Below are positions 24,101 to 34,211 of a stretch of 64,000 bases of DNA, piece by piece. The stretch is from Cliona cf. orientalis (Eukaryota; Porifera; Demospongiae; Clionaida; Clionaidae), in the NCBI GenBank assembly GCA_963930775.1, contig OZ005697.1, forward strand, positions 4,300,292-4,364,291, given 5' to 3'. Positions within the stretch are counted from its first letter, which is position 1, and every line of letters starts with the position of its first letter. The notes beneath the pieces are model-generated. The model had not been told where the DNA came from. It made no database searches and saw nothing but the letters and a program-made list of their open reading frames with translations. Position numbers and translations under genes: made by a program.

Positions 24101-27100
24101 TAATGGGCACAGTAATCAATGTTTGTAAATTGAGATTTTTTGCCTTACCACATACCTGACCTATTATAGCAAACATGTATGATAGGAAATGGTGACATAC
24201 TGTTAACTAATTACTGCTTGACAAAATTCTTTTATCTTAGGTTGTGGTTTAAGCTTGTTACAACCTAAGATAAAAGAATATGTGAGCGTGTAATATAATG
24301 TAATTAATGTAATGTAATGTAATGTAATGTAATGTAATGTAATGTAAATAATTCATTCGAAGCACAGGAAAAGGTATTGAGCAATAATTTTTATATCAGC
24401 ATGTAGAGTGGATCAAAAATAAAAATTGAATCGTCTCAGATTTTAGATTTTCACTTTCAATTTAGAAATATGAGTCGTAGTAGTTTCTGACCACTAAAGC
24501 ATGAAGGAAATGACTACTGTCCAGATGGTGCAATGGTTAAGCTCAGTATCTGCCAACCAGTGTCAAATGCGTGCACTGGTTCGAATCCTTCCCGGGGCCA
24601 ATTTTTTTCCATCTTTTTTTCACTGCCAGTGATGCTGGGAAGGCAGTCTACATACACCAACAACATTCCATGGGCGATGCTCCTTACGTTGGATCTAGAC
24701 TGGGGGATGATTACATATACAATCCCCAAAGATACACAGATCTCATGCATGCAGATGTACGTTATGCATTAGTATTATGACATTATAGTGGGCATAGTTA
24801 TCAATGTTTGCAACTTAAGATATTGTAGCAGACATGTATGATAGGAACTGGTGACATACGTATACCGTTAACTAATTACTGGTTGATAAAATTCTTTTAT
24901 CTTAGGTTGTGGTTTAGCTTGTTACAACCTAAGATAAAAGAATATGTGAGCGTGTAATGTAATGTAATTAACATGAGTCGTAGTAGTTTCTGACCACTAA
25001 AGCATGAAGGTAATGACTACTGTGCAGATGGTGCAATGGTTAAGCTCAGTTTCTGCCAACCAGTGTCAAATGCGTACACTGGTTCGAATCCTTCCCGGGG
25101 CCAATTTTTTTCCATCTTTTTTTCATTGCCAGTGATGCTAAGAAGGCAGTCTACATACACCAACAACATTCCATGGGCGATGCTCCTTACGTTGGATCTA
25201 GACTCTCAGATATACGTTATGCATTAGTATTACAGTATACGCTAAGCCCTCGCTTTTGCCTGATCACTTCCGGTTTGCGGTTGCTGTATTGAACATATGG
25301 AGGCCGCGATCGCGGTCAACATGCATGACAAAAAAGTTTAGTTTCTGGTTACTGGTATATTCCTGGGTTTTGAAACACAGCAGACTGTAAGTTGACTAGC
25401 CTAGCTAAACAATATATGGGCAGCCGCACGTCCAGTTTGCGTAGCTACGTCGCTATACACGGCCGAACATCGGCCGTAAATGTTTGGCCGACTCATTTTC
25501 AACATTCTGGACAACCTGATGCGAAGACTGCTGAGGCTTTCATACTTCAGCTGGAAGGAGAATACCACTAGCAGTATAGTATATTTGCTTGAATAAATAA
25601 TATTTACTGTATTTGTTGAATTATATAAGATCATGAAAAATGAAAATAATTTATACATTCAGTAACGTACTGTCATAGTATAAACAGCTCTGTAGACTAG
25701 CAGACTCACATAGAGATTAGTTTTACAACTCTACTAAAGGATGGAAGAAGTTTCGTTTCTTCGATTGTCTTCGTTGTTGAGACATGGAGCCGATCGCTCA
25801 CCAATCAATCGCCACACTCGTGGTTAGCTCGATTTCAGCTTACTGGACAACTTGATGCGAAAGGTCAGAGCCAAGTCATATGAAGATCACATGGACAGTT
25901 TGACCTCGAGAGTTGTCCAGTGCAATATCCTTGGCTAAATCCCTTGCTCGTGTTGAATATGAACTTGCAAAATGTCAACCAGGACCATTAATTTTTCTCT
26001 TGCTTCTGGCCGGCCTCAGGACCTTGTGACATCACGAAGAGTAAGTGTGGGCATTGCCGATACACTACAATATATGGCACGATGCGCGTGTGAAGCACCG
26101 CAAATGCAAGATAACGTAATTAGCGGTTACTACTGAATCACATTCCACAATCAGGCAAAAGTGAGGGCTTTAAGTTAGTGTATACTGTTATGACATAGTG
26201 GGCATAGTTTGCAACTGGAGATTTTTTTGCCTTACCACATACCTGACCTATTGTAGCAGCAGACATGTATGATAGAAAATGGTGACATACCGTTAACTAA
26301 TTACTGCTTGATAAAATTCTTTTATCTTAGGTTGTGGTTTAGCTTGTTACAACCTAAGATAAAAGAATATGTGAGCGTGTAATGTAATGTAATGTAAATA
26401 ATTCATTCGAAGCACAGGAAAAGGTATTGTGCAATAATTTTTATATGAGCATGTAGAGTGGATCAAAAATAATAATTGAATCGTCTCAGACTTTTTATTT
26501 TCACTTTCTGTTTTGAAATACGAGTCATAGTAGTTTGTGACCACTAAAGTATGAAGGAAATGACTATCCAGATGGTGCAATGGTTAAGCTCAGTGTCTGC
26601 CAACCAGTGTCAAATGCGTGCACTGGTTCGAATTCCACCCGGGGCCAATTTTTTTTCCATCTTTTTTTCACTGCCAGTCATGCTGGGAAGGCAGTCTACA
26701 TACACCAATAGCATTCCATGGGCGATGCTCCTTACGTTGGATCTAGACTAGGGGATGATTACGTACACAAGCCCCAAGTCTCTCAGATATATGTTATGCA
26801 TTAGTATTATGACATTATAGTAATCAATGTTTGCAACTTGAGATTTTCTGCCTTACCACATACCTGACCTATTGTAGCAGACATGTATGATAGAAAATTG
26901 GTGACATACCTTTAACTAATTACTGCTTGATAAAATTCTTTTATCTTAGGTTGTGGTTTAGCTTGCTACAACCTAAGATAAAAGAATATGTGAGCGTGTA
27001 ATGTAATGTAATTAATGTAATGTAATGTAATGTAATGTAATGTAAATAATTCATTCGAAGCACAGGAAAAGGTATTGTGCAATAATTTTTAAATCAGCAT

Positions 27101-30100
27101 GTAGAGTGGATCAAAAATAATAATTGAATCGTCTCAGATTTTTGATTTTCACTTTCAGTTTTGAAATACGAGTCGTAGTAGTTTCTGACCACTGAAGTAT
27201 GAAGGAAATTACTACTGTCCAGGTGCTCAGGTGCATTAAGGACTGTCTAGGCATCAGTCAGCACAAAATCGACATTCCGCGGTAACCGCATTGACCACGC
27301 ATTGGTGCTTGTATTGCACCTATGTGGGTCAAAGTTCATGCTTAGTCAGCTGCTTCAAAGGCAAGAGAGGTAGATTTAAGAGGCGGCGAGGAAGATGATA
27401 CCTGAAGCTTACCTCACAGACATAGAAAGGTTCTTCCTGATGTACTGAGATACTTCCCATCACTAGTTATAAGCCCTAATAGTGGGTTCTAGACCCATCA
27501 AAATGACCTTTTCAGTTGCTACTCCCTTCATGGGCTAGCTATCAAGAAGCGCTCCGTTCAGAAGTTAGTTTAGGTCATTGAGAAAGTATAGAAGTTGATA
27601 AGGCAGGCTCAAGGGGTATAGAAGTGGGCCGCCTCTGCGAGAGTAGGGCTCCGTAGTGTACCAGTTCGGGAAGCCACCAAAGTGTGAGTGACGTCATTTA
27701 GTGGGCGTGACTGCGGTTTTTGGACAGAGCAAGGCTAGTACTTTCTGTTGATGCCTTCACTTTCAATAAATGATGCTCACAAGTGGAGATACCAGGATCT
27801 GGAATACTCCTATAGTTGTAGCCATTGCTGCCCTTCCCAGTCCTTAATGCACCTGAGTGGTGCAATGGTTAAGCTCAGTGTCTGCCAACCAGTGTCAAAT
27901 GTGTGCACTGGTTCGAATCTCACCCGGGGCCAATTTTTTTCCATCTTTTTTTTCACTGCCAGTGATGCTGAGAAGGCAGTCTACACACACCAACAACATT
28001 CCATGGGCGATGCTCCTTACGTTGGATCTAGACTCTCAGATATACGTTATGCATTAGTATTATGACATTATAGTGGGCATAGTTTGCAACTTGAGATTTT
28101 TTTGCCTTATCACATACCTGACCTATTGTAGCAGCAGACGGTGACATACCGTTAACTAATTACTGGTTGATAAAATTCTTTTATCTTAGGTTGTGGTTTA
28201 GCTTGTTACAACCTAAGATAAAAGAATATGTGAGCGTGTAATGTAATGTAATTAATGTAATGTAATGTAATGTAAATAATGCATTCGAAGCACAGGAAAA
28301 GGTATTGTGCAATAATTTTTACATCAGCATGTAGAGTGGATCAAAAATAATAATTGAATCATCTCAAATTTTTGATTTTCACTTTCAATATTGAAATAAG
28401 AGTCGTAGTAGTTTCTGACCACTAAAGTATGAAGGAAATGACTACTGTCCAGATGGTGCAATGGTTAAGCTCAGTGTCTGCCAACCAGTGTCAAATGCGT
28501 GCACTGGTTCGAATCCCACCCGGGGCCAATTTTTTTCCATCTTTTTTTCCACTGCCAGTGATGCTAGGAAGGCAGTTGACATTACGTTGGATCTAGACTA
28601 GGGGATGATTACGTACACAAGCCCCAAGTCACTCTCAGATATGTTACGCATTAGTAATCAATATTTGCAACTTGAGATTTTCTGCCTTACCACATACCTG
28701 ACCTATTGTAGCAGACATGTATGATAGAAAATGGTGACATACCGTTAACTAATTACTGCTTGATAAAATTCTTTTATCTTAGGTTGTGGTTTAGCTTGAA
28801 AGAAATAAACTATTAAATAATTAATTAATGTTCAAGACTCTGGGAAGCTATTCATGACAAACTGTTTACATGAGCACGCAGAAAGGATCGCACCTGGAAA
28901 TTTGATGGAACAGAATTTTGATTCACGCCTTAGAATTAAGGTTACGGCCCTTTAAAGTTTTCCCATATGTTTGTATAGGGAAGCCATGCGCTTGCAATGT
29001 TTTCCGCCCACGCGCTACGTGAAAAACGGGGAATACCCGTGGTGTGCGTTATTTAGAAAATTTTTCAAAATTGGAGTATAGGTTGTTTGCTTGCTTTGTA
29101 TGGTTCTACTGTGCATCCTAGGTTGTTTACTTGCTTTGTATGGCTCTACTGTGCATCCTATGTGTATAATGTGGTTTTCTGGACAATTTCTTTCTGCTTA
29201 GTGTGCACGCTAGCTTGAATAAATCCAAAAATTTAAGGAACAAAAAAAAACACATGGTTATACATAAAATAGCAAACATATTAATCTGATCTTAAGATCC
29301 TATTCTCAAAATTGTATCTTTTGAAAAAGAGAAAGCATCAGTGCACATTACTTAGCTTAATCAAAATATAATTCAGTTTCATTATCTATACATGCATGCT
29401 ATATAGTATGTATAATAGACATACAGTAAGAGGCAGTAGCTAGACAAGGATAGTCCAATATTATGAAAAGCGTTTCAACTATAGCTGTATGTGGATAGAT
29501 CTAGAATGGCTATGCAGTACAACACAATCACGACTTGTGTAGCTAGCTATTTGTGCAAACTGCATGTGGCGTACCGTAGTTAATCGAATACAACGTATGA
29601 TCCAATCTAACGTAAGAAATTAGATTTTTTACGAATTCTCATAACGTATATATATGGAGCGATTGACGACCTTTACCAGAAAAACGCGCGTTTTTCAAAA
29701 TTGAAATTATTTTTTTTCCATACGTAGTATTAGATAAAGTACGGTATGTATGTATGTGGTGTTGCTTATATTAGTTTATTAGTGTGTGAAAAAAAACATC
29801 ATGCATTTATGTAAGTAACTTACTATGTTATTGGTCTTGAAAAAGTTGTCAACTCTTTTCTTTACAGTTTGCCAAAAATTTCTAGAATTGTATATACATT
29901 TGAAAAAGTACAATTTGGTATAATAATATTATGTACACCTGCAACATTATATTGTTAGCTTCCCCCTTTCTCCTTTTAATTTTCTCTCTTTGTTTGATCA
30001 GTATACATTAACTTAAGTGTATAAATAAACTGTAAGATAGCTACATTTTGAGTACTTAATATTCATCTTACTCATTTTTTGCTTAAAAAAGAGACAATTA

Positions 30101-33100
30101 CATACAATGTAAAAATCATGCAGTCAAACTATGCCCTAAGGCTATAGCTAAGCAACATTAAGTTTAAAAAAAGGATTTACAATTGCCGAATTTATGGCTT
30201 CATGGATACCAAAGCATACCATTTACAAAGCTTCTGAAACATTTTAAGTAAGGAAATACCCCGTATTTCACAGGTAGCTAGGCTTGTGTGTACAAATACT
30301 CCTTAGTGCTGTAAGCATACGTGTGTATATATACATGATCAAATCACAACAGGTGTGTTAAACTGCATAGTACTACATGATGATTATGATGATAAGAAAA
30401 AGCTATTTACATGTAGCTAGGTGGTTCCTTAGATCAAATGACCTTGAACAGCTGCAGCACTGCAAAAACAAAAGGGTTAGTTTAACCCATCTTAGGTTAC
30501 CTGAGTTGCACTCACAAGCTAAAAGAATGCAGTTCGTGACCAGCCATGATTATGGAATGTGAATGAAAGTATTCCTAGCTTTGATCATATAGCTAACATA
30601 CTTGAAGCCAGGCTATTCACATATATATCTGAGACGTGCATGAAGTTGCTAAGGCTACCTTATTGTAATTATTATAGTTGGCACAGGGACATGAAGGTGA
30701 ATGACATTGAGTGAAGTGGTTGCAATTGGTAATTGAAGTAAGTGAAGTGGTAATTACCAGAAGCACTGCAAATACTCTTGCTCCACTTGGCTCTCCATAG
30801 CAATGCACCTCTCAAGAAACTATGTGCAATGGATACACATTATGATTATATATTCCAAAATCGTGCATTCATGGATGACTGTGTATGCATTGTTCATCAG
30901 TGCAACTCAGGTAACCAAAGTTGGGTTAAAGTAACCCTTTTCTTTTTGCAGTGCATGTGTTTAACTATATGATGATGAGCAGTATAGCTATAGGCAGTTC
31001 CTTAGATCAAATGACAATATGGGCATGTTCAATAGGCATTAGCTTAAAAGTATTTATAGCGTAAGCCGCCATTTATCGGCATGCAAATTTTCCCGATTTG
31101 TAACTCCCGCCAGGAATGACGTATGAACTTGGTTCTTGCACTGAAAGAAAGCCCTTGACGTAGGCTTTCATTAGCTAGAATCCAGAGTGGTAGGCCCTAG
31201 TAATCAATGAGCTATAAGCGCTAATGCGCAGACATCACAATACCATTTATCGGCAACCGGTACGTATTATCGGCACACCTATCTTTTTCCATAATGGCGA
31301 ATGCGCCATTTATCGGCACCTGGGCCTTCTTGAGCCTTTTACTGCTGCCTTACTTGCCAGAAAATTATAGAAAAAATATCCCCAGATACTTCAGGATGTC
31401 CTCTCACTATATCTCTCTTCTCATATCGATCGCTTGCATCGTCTTCGAACGGCAGCCGTGAATGTGTAGATACTACACGTAAAATCGATACTAGAGCCGT
31501 TTCAACGGTACAATAAATTCATGAAGGACTTGGATGTGTTCTAGGCATCAGCCTCCACCTTAAGAGCAACTATGACGGAATAATAATCTTTCTAGCTCTT
31601 GCTAGGCCATGGTAAAGCCACCATGAGCTGTTTCTCCCTGTAGACGCCAGATACTTCATCCGATTTTGATCGAACTTGGTATAGAGCTTCTTCACCACGC
31701 CTTCTTGCCAGTAATATCATCCTTTTCTTCCTGTTTACTTTCCTTGATGTGCAATGGCCATTGAAAGTTTCGGGTCCGTAAACGCTTCAGTGATGTCCGT
31801 ATAATCCCGTAAAATACGTCGTAAACTAGGTGCCGATGATTGGCACGGGCGGTGCCGGTATTACGTACATGCCGATATATGGCGGCTTACGCTAGCTGGT
31901 TCCTTAGACAATATGCAAAAAAAAGAGTTTTTGTGGAAACATTAGCTATGCTTTGTACCTTTGTAGGCAAACCGCAATATTTAACATGAATACTGTGATT
32001 TGGCAAGGAGCTCTATTGCTACATATATGGGTATAGAGCACCTTCTATTCACACAATGTAGTTATGTAGCTAAGTATTAATAAAAACGACGTACATATAC
32101 ATAAGTAGCTAAATTTAATATGACGACTTACCCTCTTGGACTAAACACAGGAAATTCACTTTCTGTCAATTCACCAACGTAGAATTTTTCCAAAACTCTG
32201 AAATTAAGCAAAATAAAATAGCTAAAAATACAAAAGTGTAAAACCCTCATGCAGTGGAGTACGTAACTAAAATATTTTTGTGCGATAGATACAGACATAC
32301 ACACACCCAAACACATGCTTGAATGCATGCACAGTAAACATTGGCATGGGCTAAGTGTTAAACATACTCAACAACTTCAGGAGAATGATAAGATTCAAAA
32401 ACAGTAGTAATATCTCTTCCCGCTCCCAGCATGATTTGATCCACACCACCTGGATGTTGACTGACAAAGCTACTGACATCATAGACCTAGAATGATGATA
32501 TGTAGTCAGGGTGATGGTGACAAATTTACTAGTTTGGAATGAAGCTAGCTATGATAGCAGGTTTATATAGGCCGTATTTTGCTGATTATCCTGCATATTT
32601 GACTCAGGCATACTAATTACCGTACCCTCGCGAAAGAGGGCCCACTACGGAATGTCGGCCCACCCCCCACTTTGGGCTCAATTTCCTGCTAACGTCTAGT
32701 GTTTACTCGAATATGCGCCCATGTGTAGCTGCCCTTGAAATCATAGCTCAAATGGCCGGTTTATGAGGACTGAACCTCGAATAATCTATGTAAAATCGAT
32801 GCTAAACAGCCGTAATACTAAGTCTAGCTAGCTCTATGCCATGTTTCAGCGCAAATGAACGATCGTGCACGGCTAGCGATCGTGACCACGCCCACTGAAT
32901 ACGGCAGCACTCAACAACACACGGTGAAGTATCACGGCCGCCCTTGCTCTGGATTGGTAACCGTGCTTGAATAAGGCTGAAATCAATAGTAGCCGCTGCT
33001 ACTATTCAAATTATGAAGCTAGCGTGGGTAACTTACCTGGGCGCTCTTTCGAGTATAAACGTGATACTGATGCCTCGAATATCGGCCCATCCCCCAATCT

Positions 33101-33324
33101 TGGACCAATGTAAGGTGCACCGCCCATGGGCCCTCTTTCGCGAGGGTACGGTAATATCAACTCACTTTTCCTCGGTAAGCTACATGAGCATTTTGGCGTC
33201 TATTATAGTTGCTCAACTCAGTGGATGTAATTTGTCGTTGGCCTGATCTTTGTTCACATTTTTTATTGTTGTTGTTTTGCCGATGAACGACATCATGATC
33301 AGTTTCTGTCTCCATATTCTGCAT
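8377..33324 (-). CDS. Front-end fatty-acid desaturase with N-terminal cytochrome b5
   Basis: Membrane enzyme of the delta-4/5/6 (FADS-like) family that puts double bonds into acyl chains between an existing double bond and the carboxyl end, using its own cytochrome b5 domain as electron donor. Exons placed by GT/AG sites and matching phases: 33166-33324, 32368-32486, 32132-32197, 29824-29881, 22315-22392, 22128-22222, 21920-22016, 21754-21822, 21114-21206, 20993-21047, then a gap, then 9089-9169, 8742-8788 and 8377-8632. They encode heme motif HPGG, His box 1 SHDASH, box 2 HIIGHH and box 3 HQVAHH, where Q replaces the first His as in front-end desaturases. About 423 residues are placed. The phases at 20993 (one base over) and 9169 (in frame) require one more exon of 3n+2 bases, which I could not find. 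The start is the first ATG in frame, 33322-33324. Exact regioselectivity cannot be told. Confidence 0.85.
9215..9925. mobile_element. MITE with TTAA target duplication (piggyBac-like)
   Basis: Terminal inverted repeats GGTACGGTCCCTGTCAA and TTGACAGGGACCATACC are each flanked by TTAA (9211-9214 and 9926-9929). The TTAA target fits piggyBac-type transposases; the terminal bases are not the classic piggyBac ones, so the superfamily is tentative. It is 711 bp, lacks a long ORF and lies in the large desaturase intron. Confidence 0.85.
10009..10402. mobile_element. Foldback MITE, copy A
   Basis: Inverted arms of roughly 120 bp run from ACAAGTATAAAAAACAATTG through GAAGGATGAAGTAGGGATG and GGGATAACGTATCACACCCA to AAAAAGCAAGCGTAGGGATG, with a central loop of about 120 bp. 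The same family recurs at 18328-18710. No coding capacity. Confidence 0.85.
10884..11179 (+). promoter_or_regulatory. CpG-rich promoter-like segment, left half of a split paralogue
   Basis: This stretch and 17570-17983 together match 19345-20113 in the same orientation, with the 6.4 kb element at 11180-17569 lying between them. It contains GCGCATGCGC-type words (NRF1-like) at about 11101, CACATGAC and CACCATGGCAAC (RFX/X-box-like). The similarity to 19345-19700 is patchy but strong near the junction (GTCACATGACTTC, ACCATGGCAACA, GAGCATGCG, ATGACAA). Promoter function is inferred from motif content. Confidence 0.5.
11799..12399 (+). repeat. Three tandem copies of a 202 bp unit
   Basis: Units at 11799-12000, 12001-12202 and 12203-12399, each starting TATGTGATGCCAATTGC and ending CAGCAGGCCAGC. 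The first two are nearly identical and the third is slightly shorter. Each holds GTGTACATGCTTGTACA and a run of GCACG words. They lie inside the split-repeat element. Confidence 0.95.
12812..13325 (+). repeat. Four degenerate tandem units of about 130 bp
   Basis: Repeats keyed by GGTGTGACCGGGGGAGGATT, CCCTCCCCCACATCCGGAAA and TCAAACTATGCTCAGC, with starts near 12840, 12980, 13110 and 13240. A 16-base C run (12816-12831) opens the block. They are more diverged than the 202 bp units and lie inside the same element. Confidence 0.8.
13326..16722. other. Interior of the split-repeat element, no gene recognised
   Basis: About 3.4 kb with only short random-looking frames (none over 100 residues). 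GC content is higher than in the surrounding intron DNA. I see no reverse transcriptase, recombinase or host exon. Confidence 0.55.
17570..17983 (+). other. Right half of the split paralogue, candidate first exon lacking its ATG
   Basis: Matches 19709-20113 along its length (AATCAGACACACCCACTCGC, AATCGCTGTCCTGATA, GAGTGGATTTATACTC, then CTACCGACTCTATGAT). At the position where the paralogue has ATG GAG TGG this copy has ATA GAG TGG, followed by the same GT splice donor. A GAAA microsatellite lies at about 17742-17762. If the exon reading is right, this copy has lost its start codon. Confidence 0.5.
18328..18710. mobile_element. Foldback MITE, copy B
   Basis: Same family as 10009-10402. Arms start ACAAGTATAAAAAATAATT and pass through GAAGGATGAAGTAGGGATGA and TATACATCCCTATGCTTGCT, with the inverted match ending at AATACTTGT. 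Different central loop and no ORF. Confidence 0.85.
19345..20113 (+). promoter_or_regulatory. Unoccupied paralogue: promoter-like block plus candidate first exon
   Basis: Paralogue of 10884-11179 joined to 17570-17983 without the 6.4 kb insertion. It carries CACATGACTT, CACCATGGCAACA and GAGCATGCG, then an ATG at about 19803 giving MEWIYTQAK before a GTGAG donor. No downstream exon was identified. The block ends in a small hairpin, ATAGAGTC-TACC-GACTCTAT, which is degenerate in the other copy. It could be the promoter and first exon of an unidentified gene, or itself a repeat family. Confidence 0.45.
20478..20913 (-). mobile_element. Interior-less copy of the Penelope-like element
   Basis: The first part (20478-20757) matches 34212-34494 and the second (about 20771-20913) matches 37558-37700, the two outer ends of the Penelope-like element. 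Here they are joined by about 10 bases (TTTGGCGGCT). The interior of about 3 kb, with reverse transcriptase and nuclease, is absent. It is either a deletion derivative or a short non-autonomous relative sharing both ends. It lies in the desaturase intron just beyond exon 20993-21047. Confidence 0.8.
20993..22392 (-). CDS. Desaturase central exons: membrane core, His boxes 1 and 2
   Basis: Six exons in a row. DPKIDYWYFW begins the membrane region. QVATISHDASHFAITH holds the first histidine box, HDIFLGASIYIWHHQ follows, and HIIGHHIYTNIDGVDPDI is the second box with the usual tail. The next two exons give RRIKETQKWIPVYIYQHVYM and LGLKTKITDVYNIITMRI. Box 2 histidines and box 1 HDxxH are intact. 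The tRNA-like array starts only 20 bp upstream of the first of these exons (element tip at 22413, exon edge at 22392). Confidence 0.88.
22890..23464. mobile_element. TA-flanked MITE inside array unit 1
   Basis: Ends CCGTATATGTTCTAAT and ATTAGAAAGTATACGG are inverted, with TA at 22888-22889 and 23465-23466. Repeated GGCGCC-containing words (AATTTAGGCGCCC) lie near both ends. It splits the unit at a point that is continuous (CAGATATACGTT) in sister units, so it is younger than the array. Confidence 0.85.
25233..26187. mobile_element. MITE inside array unit 4, TTA flanks
   Basis: Ends CAGTATACGCTAAGCCCTCG and the inverse of its partner at 26150-26187 (GCAAAAGTGAGGGCTT...GTATACTG) form inverted repeats. 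TTA flanks both sides (25230-25232 and 26188-26190). Sister units read straight through as AGTATTATGACATT, which confirms the insertion. It is 955 bp and non-coding. Confidence 0.85.
27226..27857. mobile_element. MITE inside array unit 6, inserted in the tRNA-like module
   Basis: Perfect 20 bp inverted ends CTCAGGTGCATTAAGGACTG and CAGTCCTTAATGCACCTGAG. The insertion falls between CCAGGTG and TGGTGCAATGG, at the A-box-like sequence, with TG repeated on both sides. It is 632 bp. The interior includes a GC-richer stretch near 27650-27730 and no clear ORF. Confidence 0.88.
29574..29744. mobile_element. Small TA-flanked MITE
   Basis: 171 bp between TA dinucleotides (29572-29573 and 29745-29746). 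Ends CCGTAGTTAATCGAATACAACG and CGTAGTATTAGATAAAGTACGG are imperfect inverted repeats. It contains GACGACCTTTACC, a word that recurs elsewhere in the window. Confidence 0.7.
29824..33324 (-). CDS. Desaturase 5' exons: cytochrome b5 domain
   Basis: Exon 1 (33166-33324) gives a 53-residue N-terminus with an NNNN run, ending in AYRGK. Exon 2 (32368-32486) continues VYDVSSFVSQHPGG, the heme-binding core, to FESYHSPEVVE. Exon 3 (32132-32197) has VLEKFYVGELTESEF. Exon 4 (29824-29881) has FWQTVKKRVDNFFKTNNI, the usual linker before the first membrane helix. All four junctions keep phase. A MITE begins only about 14 bp past the exon 1 donor. Confidence 0.85.
30186..30454 (-). repeat. Dispersed repeat, inverted partner of 3798-4115
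   Basis: Reverse complement of the 3798-4115 repeat without its 70-base extra segment. The word CCTTAGATCAAATGAC from its end reappears at about 31003 and, shortened, at about 31899, so parts of this repeat were duplicated or interrupted by the two MITEs that follow. Confidence 0.7.
30457..30954. mobile_element. MITE with long inverted ends
   Basis: About 53 bp inverted repeats begin GCACTGCAAAAA, then AAAAGGGTTA, TTTAACCCA and GGTTACCTGAGTTGCACT, with a few mismatches. No clear target-site duplication was seen. Non-coding, in a desaturase intron. Confidence 0.75.
31059..31892. mobile_element. TA-flanked MITE with repeated ATTTATCGGCA words
   Basis: Ends GCGTAAGCCGCCATTTATCGGC and GCCGATATATGGCGGCTTACGC are inverted, with TA on each side (31057-31058 and 31893-31894). 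The word ATTTATCGGCA (or TTATCGGCA) recurs at about 31070, 31245, 31268 and 31308. It is 834 bp without a meaningful ORF. Confidence 0.85.
32620..33151. mobile_element. TA-flanked MITE next to desaturase exon 1
   Basis: Perfect inverted ends CCGTACCCTCGCGAAAGAGG and CCTCTTTCGCGAGGGTACGG, TA at 32618-32619 and 33152-33153. Subterminal CGGCCCA-CCCCCCA words repeat near both ends. It lies between exons 1 and 2 and stops 14 bp short of the exon 1 donor. Confidence 0.88.
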
Positions 33325-33339
33325 GCTAATTGTTAGCAA

Positions 33340-34211
33340 TCAACTAAAAGATAAAGGACACTCATTAATCACACCCAGAAATAATTTTATTCAGTTAGAT
33401 AATTATAATAGCTACTTATAGCTATCTACATGCAATTTTCATGTAAGTAGTTAAATTAACCACAAGTAAAAAATGTATAATATTATACAGACCACCCACA
33501 CTTATATACAACTTTCTGTTGTTTTGGTTAGGCTTAAAAATCTTTAGTTAGTTAATTAATAGTCACTAATTGGAAGAATTTAGTTACTTTTCGTTTTAAT
33601 TAGGGAGGCTGTGGGTAAATTTATGGTATTTAAAACTAAAATGGCAAATGGCTTACTAAACCTGGTTTAGTATTAGTTAAGTAACTAAAATGGGCTGATT
33701 TGGGCTATTTTCTATACATAGCTATAACTAGTACATTACCTGTGTCCGTCCTGGCTTTAAAGTTTGGCTGTAATTTTCTCTCAAAGTCATAGAGCTACAG
33801 GATTTATTTCAGTACACTAGCTAATAGTTAGCTACTGACCTTAACCAATCGATAATGATGATGCTGATAATCACGTCCGGTTGGTATAGCTCATGTCTAT
33901 GAATCCTAACAATACAATCTTTGTGAAGTATTTTGATTTGACAGCCACACCTAGGACCATAGTAACAACAGGAAGGACCAGGTGGGCATGTAGCCCTAAG
34001 TACAGGCCCGCCACCAATTTACAAGCAACCAATGGGAAGCCTACTAAGCAAGCATTCACAAGAAAATTAATATCTATGCATGGTGTGTAAGCTCTGTGCT
34101 TAGCAACCAATGAGATCATTGGGATCTGAATAGCATTAACATTCCAGGACATTAATGGCATGTTTCCTCCCCTTATTGGCTTGTAGCTAATTGAACCAAC
34201 AAGAGAATAGT
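33340..34211. other. Upstream region of the desaturase, no gene recognised
   Basis: AT-rich DNA just 5' of desaturase exon 1, probably containing its promoter; I see no dependable TATA or initiator call. A 117-residue minus-strand frame at 33871-34224 is hydrophobic but matches nothing I know and overlaps the end of the Penelope-like element. Confidence 0.4.

Larger units (their letters stand above)
22413..29204 (+). mobile_element. TIR-bounded element with seven tandem tRNA-like units
   Basis: Outer tips are inverted, ACACTAAGTAG at 22413 and CTGCTTAGTGT ending at 29204. Between them are seven units starting at 22426, 23606, 24260, 24924, 26349, 26968 and 28208, the last ending at 28787, then a 417 bp unique tail. 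Each unit opens ACAACCTAAGATAAAAGAAT and closes with the exact inverse, ATTCTTTTATCTTAGGTTGT, with a spacer of about 13 bases (GGTTTAGCTTGTT) before the next, so every junction can fold into a hairpin. Each unit has a TAATG array, a stretch ending TTTCTGACCACTAAAG, and a tRNA-like module with A-box-like TGGTGCAATGG and B box GGTTCGAATCC (22671-22681 and 22723-22733 in unit 1). The TIRs argue for a DNA transposon and the tRNA-like part for a captured SINE. No ORF of note. Confidence 0.85.
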
